Origin: Pilimelia anulata
Lineage (GTDB): Bacteria > Actinomycetota > Actinomycetes > Mycobacteriales > Micromonosporaceae
Direction of reading: 5' to 3'
DNA: 64,000 nucleotides
Assembly: GCF_014647895.1 (NCBI RefSeq)
Contig: NZ_BMQB01000008.1
Coordinates: 124,001 to 188,000, forward strand
The position numbers and the translations under genes are program-made. Shown here piece by piece: positions 35,052 through 44,042 of the stretch; positions within the stretch are counted from its first letter, which is position 1; every line of letters begins with the position of its first letter. Under the pieces are notes generated by a model that worked only from the letters and a program-made list of their open reading frames with translations, was not told where the DNA came from and ran no database searches.

Positions 35052-37436
35052 ATGGGAGACACCGTGGCCCAACCCGCCGGTGCCGGGCGGGCCGGACCGG
35101 CCGCCCCACCCGACCCCGCCCGCAGCGCCGGCCGGCTCGCCGCCACCGTCGACCGGCTGCGCGCCGAGGTCACCCGCGCGCACGCCGCCGCCGACGGCCG
35201 CGCCCTCATCGACCTGGCCAAGGGGGTGCTGATCGCCCGGTTCGGGTACGGGCCGGTCGAGGCCAGCCGGCAGCTCGCCGACCTGGCCCGCGACGGCAGC
35301 GTGAGCCAGCTCGCGCTGGCCGCCGACATCGTCAACCAGGCCGCCAGGGACCAGGTCACCGACGCCACCCGGGCATTCCTCCAGCTCACCTCCACGATGC
35401 CGGACGCCGACGAGGCGAGTGCGGTGACCCGGCTGCGCACGGCGCAGGCCAGCGCGCTCACCACCGACGACGCGCTCGCCGTCGCCGGCTCGCTGCTCGC
35501 GCACGCGCTCGCACCGCTGGGCGCGTCCGCGGTGGCGATCTGGATGGCCGGGCCGGACGGCTCGCTCAGCCTGGCCGGCGCCGCCGGCTTCCCGGCCGCC
35601 GAGGTGCGGAGCTGGCGGTTCGTCCCGCCCGGCGTGGCCACGCCCGCCCGGACCTGCCTGGCCGACCGCCGTACGGTGCACTACCCGTCGCTGGGCGCCG
35701 CCGGCCTGCCGTCGATCGGCGGGCGGCAGCAGCCGGACAGCGGCCGGACCGTGGTGCCCGCCGGCACCGGCGGCCGGATCGCCGGCGTGCTGGAGATCTG
35801 CTGGCCGCGCCCGACGCCGGAGCAGAGCCCGCGGGTGCAGCGGCAGTTCGAGGCGCTGGCCGAGCTGTGCGCGCACACGCTGGAGCGGGCGGCGCCGCCC
35901 GCCCCGCCCGGCGACCGCCCGCCCGCCGCGGAGGAGATCGTCGACTTCGTGGACGGGCTGGAGGACGCCGCGCTGGTCCTGGTCCCCGAGCCCGACGCCG
36001 ACGGCCAGCCCGCCGACTTCCGGATCGCCCACGCCAACCCGCGCTTCGTCGACCCGGCCGGGCGGCCGCGCGCGGCGGTGGCCGGGGCGCGGCTGCTGGA
36101 GGTGTACCCGATGGCGGCCGGGGCGTACGGGCTGTTCGAGATGGTCGAGCGGGTGTACGCCACCGGCGAGCCGTTCCGGGCCGAGCGGATGACGATCACC
36201 GCGCTGGTCGACCAGGTGCCGCTGCGCGGCGCCGCCGGGATCAGCATCGCCCGGCTCGGCGGCGCGGTGGTGCTGAGCTGGCGGGTGGACGACGAGTCGG
36301 CCCGGCTGGCCCGGCTGCTCCAGCACGCGCAGCGGCTCGGCCGGATCGGCGGGTTCGAGGAGCACATCGGCACCGGCGACATCGCCTGGAACAGCCAGCT
36401 CCACGAGCTGTACGGGCTGCCCGCCGGCGCCGGGCCGATCCCGCTGGCCCGGCTCGCCCGGCACGCGCACGCCGACGACGCCGGCACCGTGGAGCGGTTC
36501 CTGCGTACCGTGCTGCACCACCGGCGGCCGGCGTCGACAGCGTTCCGGCTGCACCGGCCCGACGGGATCGTCCGGCACATCCGGGTGGTGGCCGAGCCGG
36601 TGCTGGACGGGCACGAGCACATGGTCGGGGTGCGCGGGGCGTACCAGGACATCTCGGCCCAGCACTGGACCGAGGTGGCGCTGGCGGCCACCCGCGAGCA
36701 GCTCGCGCACACCGCCCAGGAGTCCGCCGAGCGCAACCGGCTGGCGCTGCAACTCCAGCACGCGATCATGCCGCCGACGCAGGGGCCGATCGAGGCGTGC
36801 GGGCTCCGGGTCGGGGTCCGGTACCGGCCGGCGGAGAAGGACCACCTGGTCGGCGGCGACTGGTACGACGCGGTGGTGCTGCCGTCCAAGCAGGTGCTGC
36901 TGTGCGTCGGCGACATCGCCGGGCACGGCATCGACGCCGCCACCGGCATGGTGGTGCTGCGCAACGCGCTGCGCGGGCTGGCCACCACCGGCGCCGGGCC
37001 GGGGCAGCTCCTGGCCTGGCTGAACGTCGTCGCGCACCACCTGACCAAGCAGGTGACGGCGACGGCGGTGTGCGGCCTGTACGACCCGGACAGCGCGACG
37101 CTGCGCTGGGCCCGCGCCGGCCACCTGCCGCCGGTGCTGGTCAGCGGCGGGGCGGCGCGGATGCTGCCGCAGATCCCCGGCATCCTGCTCGGGGCGCTGG
37201 CCGACAGCGAGTACGCCGAGCACGAGGTGCAGCTCGGCGCCGCGGACACGCTGCTGATGTACACCGACGGGCTGATCGAGCGGCGCGGCGACAGCCTGGA
37301 GGACGCGCTGAGCCAGCTCCTGGACACGGCGGCCCGCCCGGCGACGGGCCTGGACAACCTCCTGGAGCAGCTCCTCACCTTCACGAACGCCGACACCGAC
37401 GACGACACCTGCATCATCGCCGTCCAGCGCGACTGA
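35052..37436 (+). CDS. ANTAR-GAF-PAS-PP2C (SpoIIE-like) serine phosphatase
   Basis: A 794-residue signalling protein. Residues 45-105 look like an ANTAR domain (ALIDLAKGVLIARFGYGPVE), usually RNA-binding. A GAF domain follows (about 130-285), then one or two PAS folds (300-420 and 430-545, with GGFEEHIGTGDIAWN), and a PPM/SpoIIE phosphatase (565-790) with VGGDWYDAVVLP, GDIAGHGIDAATGM, RAGHLPPVLV and LLMYTDGLIERRG supplying metal-binding Asp residues. Such phosphatases act on anti-sigma antagonists. GTG 35064, with GGGAG 5 bases before it, is an equally good start. The gene follows the poly-HAMP kinase by 6 bases, so the two are one operon and probably one pathway. Confidence 0.9.
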   Translation: MGDTVAQPAGAGRAGPAAPPDPARSAGRLAATVDRLRAEVTRAHAAADGRALIDLAKGVLIARFGYGPVEASRQLADLARDGSVSQLALAADIVNQAARDQVTDATRAFLQLTSTMPDADEASAVTRLRTAQASALTTDDALAVAGSLLAHALAPLGASAVAIWMAGPDGSLSLAGAAGFPAAEVRSWRFVPPGVATPARTCLADRRTVHYPSLGAAGLPSIGGRQQPDSGRTVVPAGTGGRIAGVLEICWPRPTPEQSPRVQRQFEALAELCAHTLERAAPPAPPGDRPPAAEEIVDFVDGLEDAALVLVPEPDADGQPADFRIAHANPRFVDPAGRPRAAVAGARLLEVYPMAAGAYGLFEMVERVYATGEPFRAERMTITALVDQVPLRGAAGISIARLGGAVVLSWRVDDESARLARLLQHAQRLGRIGGFEEHIGTGDIAWNSQLHELYGLPAGAGPIPLARLARHAHADDAGTVERFLRTVLHHRRPASTAFRLHRPDGIVRHIRVVAEPVLDGHEHMVGVRGAYQDISAQHWTEVALAATREQLAHTAQESAERNRLALQLQHAIMPPTQGPIEACGLRVGVRYRPAEKDHLVGGDWYDAVVLPSKQVLLCVGDIAGHGIDAATGMVVLRNALRGLATTGAGPGQLLAWLNVVAHHLTKQVTATAVCGLYDPDSATLRWARAGHLPPVLVSGGAARMLPQIPGILLGALADSEYAEHEVQLGAADTLLMYTDGLIERRGDSLEDALSQLLDTAARPATGLDNLLEQLLTFTNADTDDDTCIIAVQRD

Positions 37437-37437
37437 C

Positions 37438-37461
37438 CCGCCGCCCGGCCGGCTGCGGCGG
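37438..37461. terminator. Weak stem-loop between convergent genes
   Basis: CCGCCGC (37438-37444) can pair with GCGGCGG (37455-37461) across a 10-base loop, between the phosphatase stop and the end of the convergent peptidase gene. Confidence 0.35.
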
Positions 37462-37474
37462 GGGGCGGGTGGGG

Positions 37475-38929
37475 TCAGGCGCCGGGCTGCGGGGCGGCGA
37501 CCGGGCTGCGGTGGCCGGCGCGGCTCACCGCGCGGACGCCGAACAGGACGTTGTCCTTGGACAGGTCCACCGTCGCCGTGGTCGTGTCGCCGACCGGGAT
37601 CACGTGCGTCCACTCCGGTTCGGTGGTGTCCCGCCACACCACCTCGTACCCGGCCAGGTCCGGCTCGGGGCCGCGCCGCCAGCGCAGCGTCGTGTCGTTG
37701 GTCAGCCGCGAGGTGACGATCACCGCGTCGCGCGGCGTGCCCGGCGCCCGGGCCAGCGACCACAGGGCCGCGCCGTTGACCCGGGCCACCCGGGCGATGT
37801 ACGCGAAGTCGCAGAACTCGGGCAGGTCGCCGTACTGGACGCCGTTCTCCACCCGGACGTCCTGGTGCTCGTGGTCGAAGTTCTCCCGCGGCTCGGTGAA
37901 CCGGGCCGCCGGGTAGCCCTGCTGGAGGAACGAGATGTGGTCGCTGCCGCGCAGGTACCGGTCCCGCCGCCAGACCACCCGGACCCGCATGTCGGTCGCC
38001 GGGTTCTCGGCGACGTCCCGGACGAACCGGCCGAGCTGCCGGGACGGGCCGTCGTTCTCCCCGCCGGTGGACTGCCGGGTGGTGGTCTGCTGCGGCGTCT
38101 CCGCGGTCGGCACGCCCTCGACGAACAGCCGGACGGAGTGCGGGTCGGGCGGGGTGCCGTCGAACGCCTCGCTGGCGCCGACGATGTCGTTGCTGAACAT
38201 GCCCTGCACGTCGACGTTCGCCGCCTTGAGGGACTTGGCCAGGTGGGCCGAGCCGAACAGGCCCTGCTCCTCCCCCGCGACCAGCGCGAACACCAGCGTC
38301 GCGCCGACCTCGCGGGTGGCGAACAGCCGGGCCAGCTCGAGCACCGCGGCGACGCCGGAGGCGTCGTCGTCGGCACCGGGGGCGTCGGAGGTGAAGTCGA
38401 GGACGTCGGTGACCCGGGAGTCGTAGTGGCCGGTGACGACGTACGTCCGCTCGGGGCTGGTGCTGCCGCGCAGGGTGGCGACGACGTTGGTGATCGGGGT
38501 GTCGACCGGCAGCCGCGGCCCGGCCGGCTGGACGAACCGCTGCTTCTCGACGGCCATCCGGCCGCCGGCGGTGGCGGCGATGGCCTGCAGCTCGGCGTAC
38601 AGCCAGTCCCGGGCGGCGCCGATGCCGCGGGTGGGGTGGTCCTGGCTGGACATGGTGTGCCGGGTGCCGAAGGCGACGAGCCGCCGTACGGTCGCCTCGA
38701 TCCGGCCGGGGTCGACGGCCCGCAGCAGCGCGACCAGGTCGGGGTCGGGGTCCTGCGGGGCGAGCGGCCGGCCGGGGCCGGCGGCGCGGCGGGGGGTGGC
38801 GGGGGCCGCGGTGGCCTGCCGTGGGATCAGCGGCGCCGCGGCGGCGGCGACCGCGCCGGTGAGCACGGCGCGCCGGCCGGGGTGGGTGGGGGGTGCCGGA
38901 TCGAATCGAGGATCGCCCATGTCCGGCAT
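37475..38929 (-). CDS. Secreted M28 family metallopeptidase with fibronectin-like tail
   Basis: A 484-residue exported protein with a Tat-type signal (GRRAVLTGAVAAAAAPLIP). The zinc peptidase core shows VVTGHYDSR (first His/Asp), SDAPGADDDASGVAAVLE (bridging Asp), VAGEEQGLFGS (catalytic Glu-Glu) and YLRGSDHISFLQQG (last His). The final 85 residues form a fibronectin type III-like module (RRGPEPDLAGYEVVWRDTTE). It probably trims N-terminal residues from peptides outside the cell. The true start may be the second ATG at 38920. Confidence 0.88.
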   Translation of the reverse strand: MPDMGDPRFDPAPPTHPGRRAVLTGAVAAAAAPLIPRQATAAPATPRRAAGPGRPLAPQDPDPDLVALLRAVDPGRIEATVRRLVAFGTRHTMSSQDHPTRGIGAARDWLYAELQAIAATAGGRMAVEKQRFVQPAGPRLPVDTPITNVVATLRGSTSPERTYVVTGHYDSRVTDVLDFTSDAPGADDDASGVAAVLELARLFATREVGATLVFALVAGEEQGLFGSAHLAKSLKAANVDVQGMFSNDIVGASEAFDGTPPDPHSVRLFVEGVPTAETPQQTTTRQSTGGENDGPSRQLGRFVRDVAENPATDMRVRVVWRRDRYLRGSDHISFLQQGYPAARFTEPRENFDHEHQDVRVENGVQYGDLPEFCDFAYIARVARVNGAALWSLARAPGTPRDAVIVTSRLTNDTTLRWRRGPEPDLAGYEVVWRDTTEPEWTHVIPVGDTTTATVDLSKDNVLFGVRAVSRAGHRSPVAAPQPGA

Positions 38930-38974
38930 CGTGGTACGCCGCGGCGGGCGTGTCCAGACCCGGGCGGCCGACGG

Positions 38975-39580
38975 TCAATCCCGGTCGGCGGGCGGCGGTG
39001 GCCGATCGGCGACCGGGCGGCCCTGCGGGCGGTGCGGCAGCAGGGTCCACAGGGTGAGGAAGACCAGGGCGACCGTGGCGCTCAGCGCGAACGCGAGCGC
39101 CCGGTCGAGCAGGAAGTCGGTGATCAGCAGGACCGAGCTGACCATGGCGACCAGGGTGAGGGCGAGGCCGCCGGTGGCCATCCGGTGCGCGAACATGACC
39201 AGCTCCGGCTTGCGGTTGCGGCGGAACTGCGCCCGGTGGAACGCCACCGGCGAAATGATCATCGCGGCGGCGCCGGCGGCGCTGAGCAGGGCGACCAGGT
39301 AGACGTTGCGCTCGAAGCCGGTGGTCTCGGTGAACCGGGCGTTGAACGGCAGGATCAGCAGGAAGGCGAACAGGATCTGCACGCCGGTCTGCGCGACCCG
39401 CAGCTCCCGGAGCAGTTCGGTGAAGGTGCGCCGCCAGCGGTCCCGCTCGTCCTCCCGCCGCCCGGCATCCGACGCGTCCTCGGGACGCGCGGCCGGCTCG
39501 GGCGGCGGGGGGCGATCCGCGGGGTCGCGGGGCGCGGACCGGCGCCGCTGCGGGAGTACGGACAGCGCGCGCCAGGCCAT
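38975..39580 (-). CDS. DUF6328 family membrane protein
   Basis: A 201-residue protein beginning MAWRALSVLPQRRRS. After a charged Pro/Asp/Arg-rich segment, the conserved part begins with ELLRELRVAQTGVQILFAFL and then FNARFTETTGFERNVYL, followed by four helices and SPVAFHRAQFRRNRKPELV in the middle. The spacing suits a four-helix inner-membrane protein. The start at 39580 is preferred to 39613 because a terminator hairpin for the upstream gene (39600-39624) would otherwise lie inside the coding region. The function is unknown. Confidence 0.8.
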   Translation of the reverse strand: MAWRALSVLPQRRRSAPRDPADRPPPPEPAARPEDASDAGRREDERDRWRRTFTELLRELRVAQTGVQILFAFLLILPFNARFTETTGFERNVYLVALLSAAGAAAMIISPVAFHRAQFRRNRKPELVMFAHRMATGGLALTLVAMVSSVLLITDFLLDRALAFALSATVALVFLTLWTLLPHRPQGRPVADRPPPPADRD

Positions 39581-39599
39581 GCCGGGTTGATGCCCGGCC

Positions 39600-39624
39600 C
39601 CGCGGGCGGGCAAACCACCCGCGG
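39600..39624. terminator. Stem-loop after the periplasmic-binding-like gene
   Basis: CCGCGGGCGG (39600-39609) pairs with CCACCCGCGG (39615-39624) with one C/A mismatch and a 5-base loop, 11 bases downstream of the minus-strand stop at 39635. Confidence 0.55.
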
Positions 39625-39634
39625 GAGGTACGGG

Positions 39635-40753
39635 TCACGAACGGGTGCAGGTGCGGCCGTCGACGGCCGGCAGCGGGGTGAAGCCGTACGTGCGCAGGGT
39701 CGCGAGCACGCCGGCGCCGCCGGCGCACAGGTAGCCCGGGCCGGCGGCGTCGAAGCCGACCGCGCGGACCGCCTCGGCATGGCCGGGCAGCCGGGTGTCG
39801 AGGATGTGGTGGACGGTGCGGGTGCCGGGGAAGCCGCCGTTGATCACGGCGTCGTCCGGGCGGTAGCGGCCGTCCGCGTCCGGGCCGCTGACCGGCTGCC
39901 GGCCGGCCAGCGCGCCGATCGCCGCGCCGCCGCGCCGGTCGGCGGCGACGCCGTTGGCCTGCGCGACCCACCCGGCGGCGGAGTACGGCAGGATCGCCGC
40001 GGCCCGGTCGGCCGCCGGTACGGCCGCGCCGTCGTTCTCGGGGACCTCGCGCAGCGGCCCGCAGGCCGTCGACGGCTCGGCGCCGAGCAGCGTGCCGACG
40101 AAGAACGCGCGGGTGCCGGATGCGGCCGGCGGCAGGTACCGGACGATCGGGCCGGCGGCGCCGCCGACGGCGGACCAGTCGGTGACCGCGCAGGAGTAGA
40201 TGCCGCGGAGCTGGTCGAGGGTGAGGGTGGCCGGGGCGGCGCCGGGGTACCGGGCCCAGGAGACGGCGTCGCGGGCGAAGCCGAAGTAGACCAGCTCGGC
40301 CGGGTCGCCGGCGGCCCGGCCGCTGGACGAGCGGGCGATGTCGACGCAGGCGGTGGCCCGGTTGGCGGGGTCGACCAGGGCGGCCTTGCCGGCGCCGGAG
40401 CCGGCCGGGGCGGCGTACGTGGCCGGCGGCCGCTCCTGCCCGGCGGCGACCCAGCCGCGGCGGGCGCAGGTGGCGTCGGCGGGCGCGTCGACCGGGGCGG
40501 CGGGCCGGACGGGGACGTTCACCGGGATGTCGCCGTCGGGGTTGGCCGCCCGGTCGGCGGCGTACCCGGCGAGGACGGCGCCGACGACGTCCTGCGTGGT
40601 GTCGGAGCCGACGGCGGTGAGGACCTGGACGACGCCGTCGCCGGCGGGCGCCGCGGCGGCCGGGCCGGCGGCGAGCGGGCCGGCGGCGGCGTGGGTCGCG
40701 GCGAGGCCGACGGCGGCGGTGCGAACGATGGCGCGGAATCCGCGTGTGGGCAT
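39635..40753 (-). CDS. Secreted PstS-like substrate-binding protein (orphan)
   Basis: A 372-residue exported protein. ATG 40753 has GAGGGAAGG 8 bases upstream. A signal peptide covers residues 1-37 (cut after AAAA). The mature part resembles phosphate-type binding proteins of the PBP2 fold: LTAVGSDTTQDVVGAVL near its start (the Ser/Asp-containing ligand loop), DIARSSSGR, LTLDQLRGIYSCAVTDWSAV and YLPPAASGTRAFFVGTLLG. There is no lipobox and no pst permease genes nearby. It may be a free extracellular binding protein, or part of a system encoded elsewhere. Confidence 0.75.
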   Translation of the reverse strand: MPTRGFRAIVRTAAVGLAATHAAAGPLAAGPAAAAPAGDGVVQVLTAVGSDTTQDVVGAVLAGYAADRAANPDGDIPVNVPVRPAAPVDAPADATCARRGWVAAGQERPPATYAAPAGSGAGKAALVDPANRATACVDIARSSSGRAAGDPAELVYFGFARDAVSWARYPGAAPATLTLDQLRGIYSCAVTDWSAVGGAAGPIVRYLPPAASGTRAFFVGTLLGAEPSTACGPLREVPENDGAAVPAADRAAAILPYSAAGWVAQANGVAADRRGGAAIGALAGRQPVSGPDADGRYRPDDAVINGGFPGTRTVHHILDTRLPGHAEAVRAVGFDAAGPGYLCAGGAGVLATLRTYGFTPLPAVDGRTCTRS

Positions 40754-40966
40754 GGCGCTGCCTTCCCTCGTGCTGGCGGCCCGGCGGGCCGCGGACGGGA
40801 CCCATTCACCTCCGCCGCGGCGACGCCGACGCCGCCGGCGGGTGGCCGGGACCTGTCCGGCGCGCGTCCGGCCCGCGCCGGGCGCGAGTGGACGGATCGT
40901 GAACTCTCGATGGCCGGTCCGCTGCCGCGGTACCGGCCGGCCGGCTGGCGCGCTTAGCCTCGGCGC

Positions 40967-41581
40967 ATGCCCGCACCGGTGTCCGATGTGGAGGTCCGCT
41001 ATGCCCGCGGCTTGGCCGGCGTGCTGCTGGCCGACCTGCCCGACCGCTGGGCGCACACCGCGGGCGTGGCCGCCCGCGCCGCCCGGTACGCGGCGGGGTT
41101 CGGGCGGGCCGACGCCGACCTGCTGGTGGCCGCCGCGTGGCTGCACGACGTCGGGTACGCCGACACCGTCCGGGACACCGGCTTCCACCCCCTCGACGGC
41201 GCCCGCTACCTCGACCGGGCCGGCTGGCCGCCCCGGCTCACCGCGCTGGTCGCCCACCACTCCGGCGCCCGGTTCCTGGCCCGCGAGGTGGGGCTGGCCG
41301 GGGAGTTGGGGGCGTACCCGCGGGAGGATTCGCCGCTGGCCGACGCCCTGACCGCGGCCGACCAGACCGTCGGGCCGCGGGGCGAGCCGACGACCGTGGA
41401 CGCGCGGATCGCCGAGGTGCTGCACCGGCACGGGCCGGGCTCGCCGTACGCCGGGGCCCGACTGCGCCGCGCGCCCTACCTGGTCGCCGCCACCCGCCGG
41501 GCCGCCGCCCGGCTGGCCGCCGCCGCCCGCCCGGGCGCGGCGGCCCGCCCGGACCGCGCGGGTGCGGTGGGCGGCCGGTAG
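40967..41581 (+). CDS. HD domain phosphohydrolase
   Basis: A 204-residue protein. The metal-binding HD fold is clear: RWAHTAGVAARAA (H30), AAAWLHDVGYADT (H60-D61), TGFHPLDGARYL (H74) and LVAHHSGARF (H97/H98), with a later Asp in ALTAADQT. It probably hydrolyses a phosphate ester or nucleotide. The C-terminal 35 residues are Ala/Arg-rich. It diverges from the binding-protein gene and ends 9 bases from a convergent HIT-like gene. Confidence 0.87.
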   Translation: MPAPVSDVEVRYARGLAGVLLADLPDRWAHTAGVAARAARYAAGFGRADADLLVAAAWLHDVGYADTVRDTGFHPLDGARYLDRAGWPPRLTALVAHHSGARFLAREVGLAGELGAYPREDSPLADALTAADQTVGPRGEPTTVDARIAEVLHRHGPGSPYAGARLRRAPYLVAATRRAAARLAAAARPGAAARPDRAGAVGGR

Positions 41582-41590
41582 TCGGGGCGC

Positions 41591-42289
41591 TCAGCCGGCG
41601 GCGCGCAGGTCGCGGGTCGGCGTCCAGGTGCAGGTCCAGCGGGCCGGCGCGCGCGCCGCGGCCGGCCCCGGGCCCGCCGGCGCGGCCAGCCGCGCGGCGA
41701 GCGCGTCGTCCCGGCCGGCCAGGTCGGCAGCGGCCAGGTGCCGGCGCAGCCGCCGGTTGTACTGCCGGATCGTCGCCCGGTGGTCGGGGAAGCGGAACGC
41801 CGCCAGGTACCGGCCGACGTCCAGCCGGGCCACGGTCGTGGCGTCGCCGCACGGCTCGACGATCGGCATCAGCCAGTAGTGCACGTTGCACGACGGGTCC
41901 GGCTTCTCCTCCTGGTACACGTGCACGTAGTCGATCCCGAGGGCCGCGCGCATCCCGGCCCGGACCGCGCGCAGGACCAGCGCCACCCGCAGGTGGGTAT
42001 CCTCGTCCATCAGGTCCAGCGCGGGGTACTGCCGGTCCAGGCCGACGATGTAGAAGCCGGGCAGGGCGTGCGAGGCGTCCTGCCGGACGCAGACGCCCCG
42101 GTGGTCGTACACCGGTTGCAGCGCCTCGTCCAGCACGTCGCGGTGCCGGCGCAGGAACACGCAGCGCGGGGTGTCGGCGGGCACCAGGTAGCAGCGCAGG
42201 TCGCGCGAGCCGCCGAGGAAGTCGAGGTACCGGTACCCCGGCGGGGCCGGCGGCAGGACCGTCCCGCGGTCGATGTCGTGGTAGCGCAT
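41591..42289 (-). CDS. HIT-like (histidine-triad-related) protein, function unknown
   Basis: A 232-residue soluble protein. ATG 42289 has GGAGG 5 bases upstream. The strongest clue is the block HVYQEEKPDPSCNVHYWLMP near residues 120-139, with the N-x-H-x-W-φ-φ layout of GalT/HIT enzymes, although the full H-φ-H-φ-H triad is not present. A block of cysteines and His (GVCVRQDASHALPGFYIVG) precedes it. The last 45 residues are Ala/Arg-rich and poorly ordered. It may be a nucleotidyl-transferring or hydrolysing enzyme that has lost part of the triad. I cannot name a close family. Confidence 0.55.
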   Translation of the reverse strand: MRYHDIDRGTVLPPAPPGYRYLDFLGGSRDLRCYLVPADTPRCVFLRRHRDVLDEALQPVYDHRGVCVRQDASHALPGFYIVGLDRQYPALDLMDEDTHLRVALVLRAVRAGMRAALGIDYVHVYQEEKPDPSCNVHYWLMPIVEPCGDATTVARLDVGRYLAAFRFPDHRATIRQYNRRLRRHLAAADLAGRDDALAARLAAPAGPGPAAARAPARWTCTWTPTRDLRAAG

Positions 42290-42595
42290 GTCGGCCTCCG
42301 TCGGCTGGGCCCGGGGTCCGGGCGCGGGCCGCGGGCCGCGACTGCGGCCCCTCCCCCGCCGTCGGCCGTTTCCCCGCCGCCGGGAGCGGCAATCGTCGCC
42401 GGCGACGTCGTGCGGACAGCGCGAATGTCGGGCCGGGGCCTTGCGCGCCGCGCCCGGGCGGCGCGCCGGGCCGGCGGGGGCGCGGGCGGTATCGTTTCGG
42501 GTCCGCGGGCGCCGGGTAGGGCCGTCCCGCTGATCACCCACTCGGCGCCCGGCCGCACGCCGACGGGCACCGCCGTCCACCCGGGAGTGCCCCGC
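42290..42595. promoter_or_regulatory. 306-base divergent region, no gene seen
   Basis: It separates the HIT-like gene (minus) from the diiron-protein gene (plus). The first 130 bases are Arg/Gly-coding-like GC-rich DNA without a usable start. No palindrome or promoter hexamer stood out. GGGAG shortly before 42596 is the likely ribosome site for the plus gene. Confidence 0.4.
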
Positions 42596-43606
42596 ATGCA
42601 GTTGCCCGAGCCGCGCGGCCCGGTCTCCGCCCGCCTGTTCCCCCGGCTGCCCGGCCGGCCGGGGGCGCTGCCGGCCGGCCTGCCGCCGTTCACCGGCGAC
42701 CCGCTGACCGACGACGACCTGCACGTGACGCTGTTCGCCTGCTACGAGCTGCACTACCGGGGCTGGGACGGCGTCCCGGCCGAGTGGGAGTGGGCGCCGG
42801 AACTGCTGCGGCTGCGGGCGGCGGCCGAGGAGCGGTTCCTGCGCGGGCTGCGCCGCCGCGTGCCGGTCCCGACGACGCCGGAGCCGGAGCCGGCGGCCGT
42901 CGCCGCGGCGCTGCGGGCGCTGGTCGCGGCCGACGACGGGCCGCCGCTGGCCCGGTACCTGGAACGGCGGGCCGACGCGGCCGAGTTCGCCGAGTTCGTG
43001 GCGCACCGGTCGGTGTACCACCAGCGGGAGGCCGACCCGCACACCTGGGCGATCCCGCGGCTGGCCGGCCCGGCGAAGGCGGCGCTGGTGGAGATCCAGC
43101 GCGACGAGTACGGCAACGGGCGGCTGGACCGGATGCACAGCACGCTGTTCGGGCACGTGCTGGCCCACTTCGGGCTGGCCGGCCGGTACGGCGCCCACGT
43201 CGACGCGGCCCCCGGCGTCACCCTGGCGACGAACAACCTGATGTCGCTGTTCGGCCTGCACCGGGCCCGCCGGGGCGCGCTGCTGGGCCACCTGGCCGCG
43301 TACGAGATGACCTCGTCGCTGCCGAACCGGCGGTACGGCAGCGGCCTGCGCCGGCTGGGCGGCGCCGCCCCGGCGACCGACTTCTACGACGAGCACGTCG
43401 AGGCCGACGCGGTGCACGAGCAGATCGCCGCCCGGGGCATGTGCGGGGCGTTCGCGGCCGCGCACCCGGCGGAAGCGGCGGACGTGCTGTTCGGGGCGGC
43501 CTGCGCGCTGTACCTGGACGGGCTGTTCGCCGCGCACCTGCTCGACGCCTGGGCGGCCGGGGCGTCCTCGCTGCGCCCGGCCCCGCCCGCCGCCGCGGCC
43601 GCCTGA
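42596..43606 (+). CDS. Iron-containing redox enzyme (haem-oxygenase-like diiron protein)
   Basis: A 336-residue all-helical protein of the HDO superfamily. Probable metal ligands lie in LVEIQRDEYGNGRLDRMHS (E..D/E-Y-G-x-G), TDFYDEHVEADAVHEQIA (E..H..E..H) and in the first helix region ELHYRGWDG. This pattern is shared with proteins annotated as iron-containing redox enzymes, some of which fragment amino or fatty acids with O2. The C-terminal helix AACALYLDGLFAAHLLDAW closes the bundle. It is convergent with a CDGSH iron-sulfur gene. I remember these two families as recurrent neighbours, so a redox partnership is likely. Confidence 0.8.
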   Translation: MQLPEPRGPVSARLFPRLPGRPGALPAGLPPFTGDPLTDDDLHVTLFACYELHYRGWDGVPAEWEWAPELLRLRAAAEERFLRGLRRRVPVPTTPEPEPAAVAAALRALVAADDGPPLARYLERRADAAEFAEFVAHRSVYHQREADPHTWAIPRLAGPAKAALVEIQRDEYGNGRLDRMHSTLFGHVLAHFGLAGRYGAHVDAAPGVTLATNNLMSLFGLHRARRGALLGHLAAYEMTSSLPNRRYGSGLRRLGGAAPATDFYDEHVEADAVHEQIAARGMCGAFAAAHPAEAADVLFGAACALYLDGLFAAHLLDAWAAGASSLRPAPPAAAAA

Positions 43607-43695
43607 CCGGCACGCCCGGCCGGCCGGGCGGCAGCACGGGCCGAGCGGCAACCGCGGACCCGGCGACGCCCCCGCACGGCACCGGGCCGACGGGG

Positions 43696-43920
43696 TCAGC
43701 CCTCGCGGTGGTCGGGGGCGGTGAAGCCGACGAGCTTGTGCGTACCATCGCAGAACGGGCGGATCGCCGAGCGCCCGCACCGGCACAGCGCGACGGTGGC
43801 CCGCCGGGCGTCCACCGGCTCGCCGGACTGGGTGACGATCGTGAAGTCGCCGCGCAGCAGCAGCGGCCCGTCCGCGCACACGACGATCTCGGCCCCGGTA
43901 CCCGTACCCGTGCGCGCCAT
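43696..43920 (-). CDS. CDGSH iron-sulfur domain protein
   Basis: A 74-residue protein with one CDGSH motif: CRCGRSAIRPFCDGTH (C46, C48, C57, H61), the 3-Cys 1-His ligands of a 2Fe-2S cluster. It lacks the N-terminal membrane anchor seen in mitochondrial homologues. ATG 43920 has GGGAGG 5 bases upstream. Such small proteins pass single electrons. The convergent diiron protein is the obvious candidate acceptor. Confidence 0.92.
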   Translation of the reverse strand: MARTGTGTGAEIVVCADGPLLLRGDFTIVTQSGEPVDARRATVALCRCGRSAIRPFCDGTHKLVGFTAPDHREG

Positions 43921-44042
43921 CCGCGCCTCCCCTCGCCGCGGCCCCGATTCCCCGCCGGGCGCCCGGCGAAACGCGGCCGGGCGGTGCGACGGCGGGGCGG
44001 CCACATCGGACGGTAGCCGGGCGGCCGGACGGGCGGAAGCGG

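Noticed and set aside
43614..43629. A terminator at the palindrome GCCCGGCCGGCCGGGC between convergent genes
   Set aside because: It is a perfect palindrome with no loop bases, and such GC-only palindromes are frequent in this genome; evidence is too weak.
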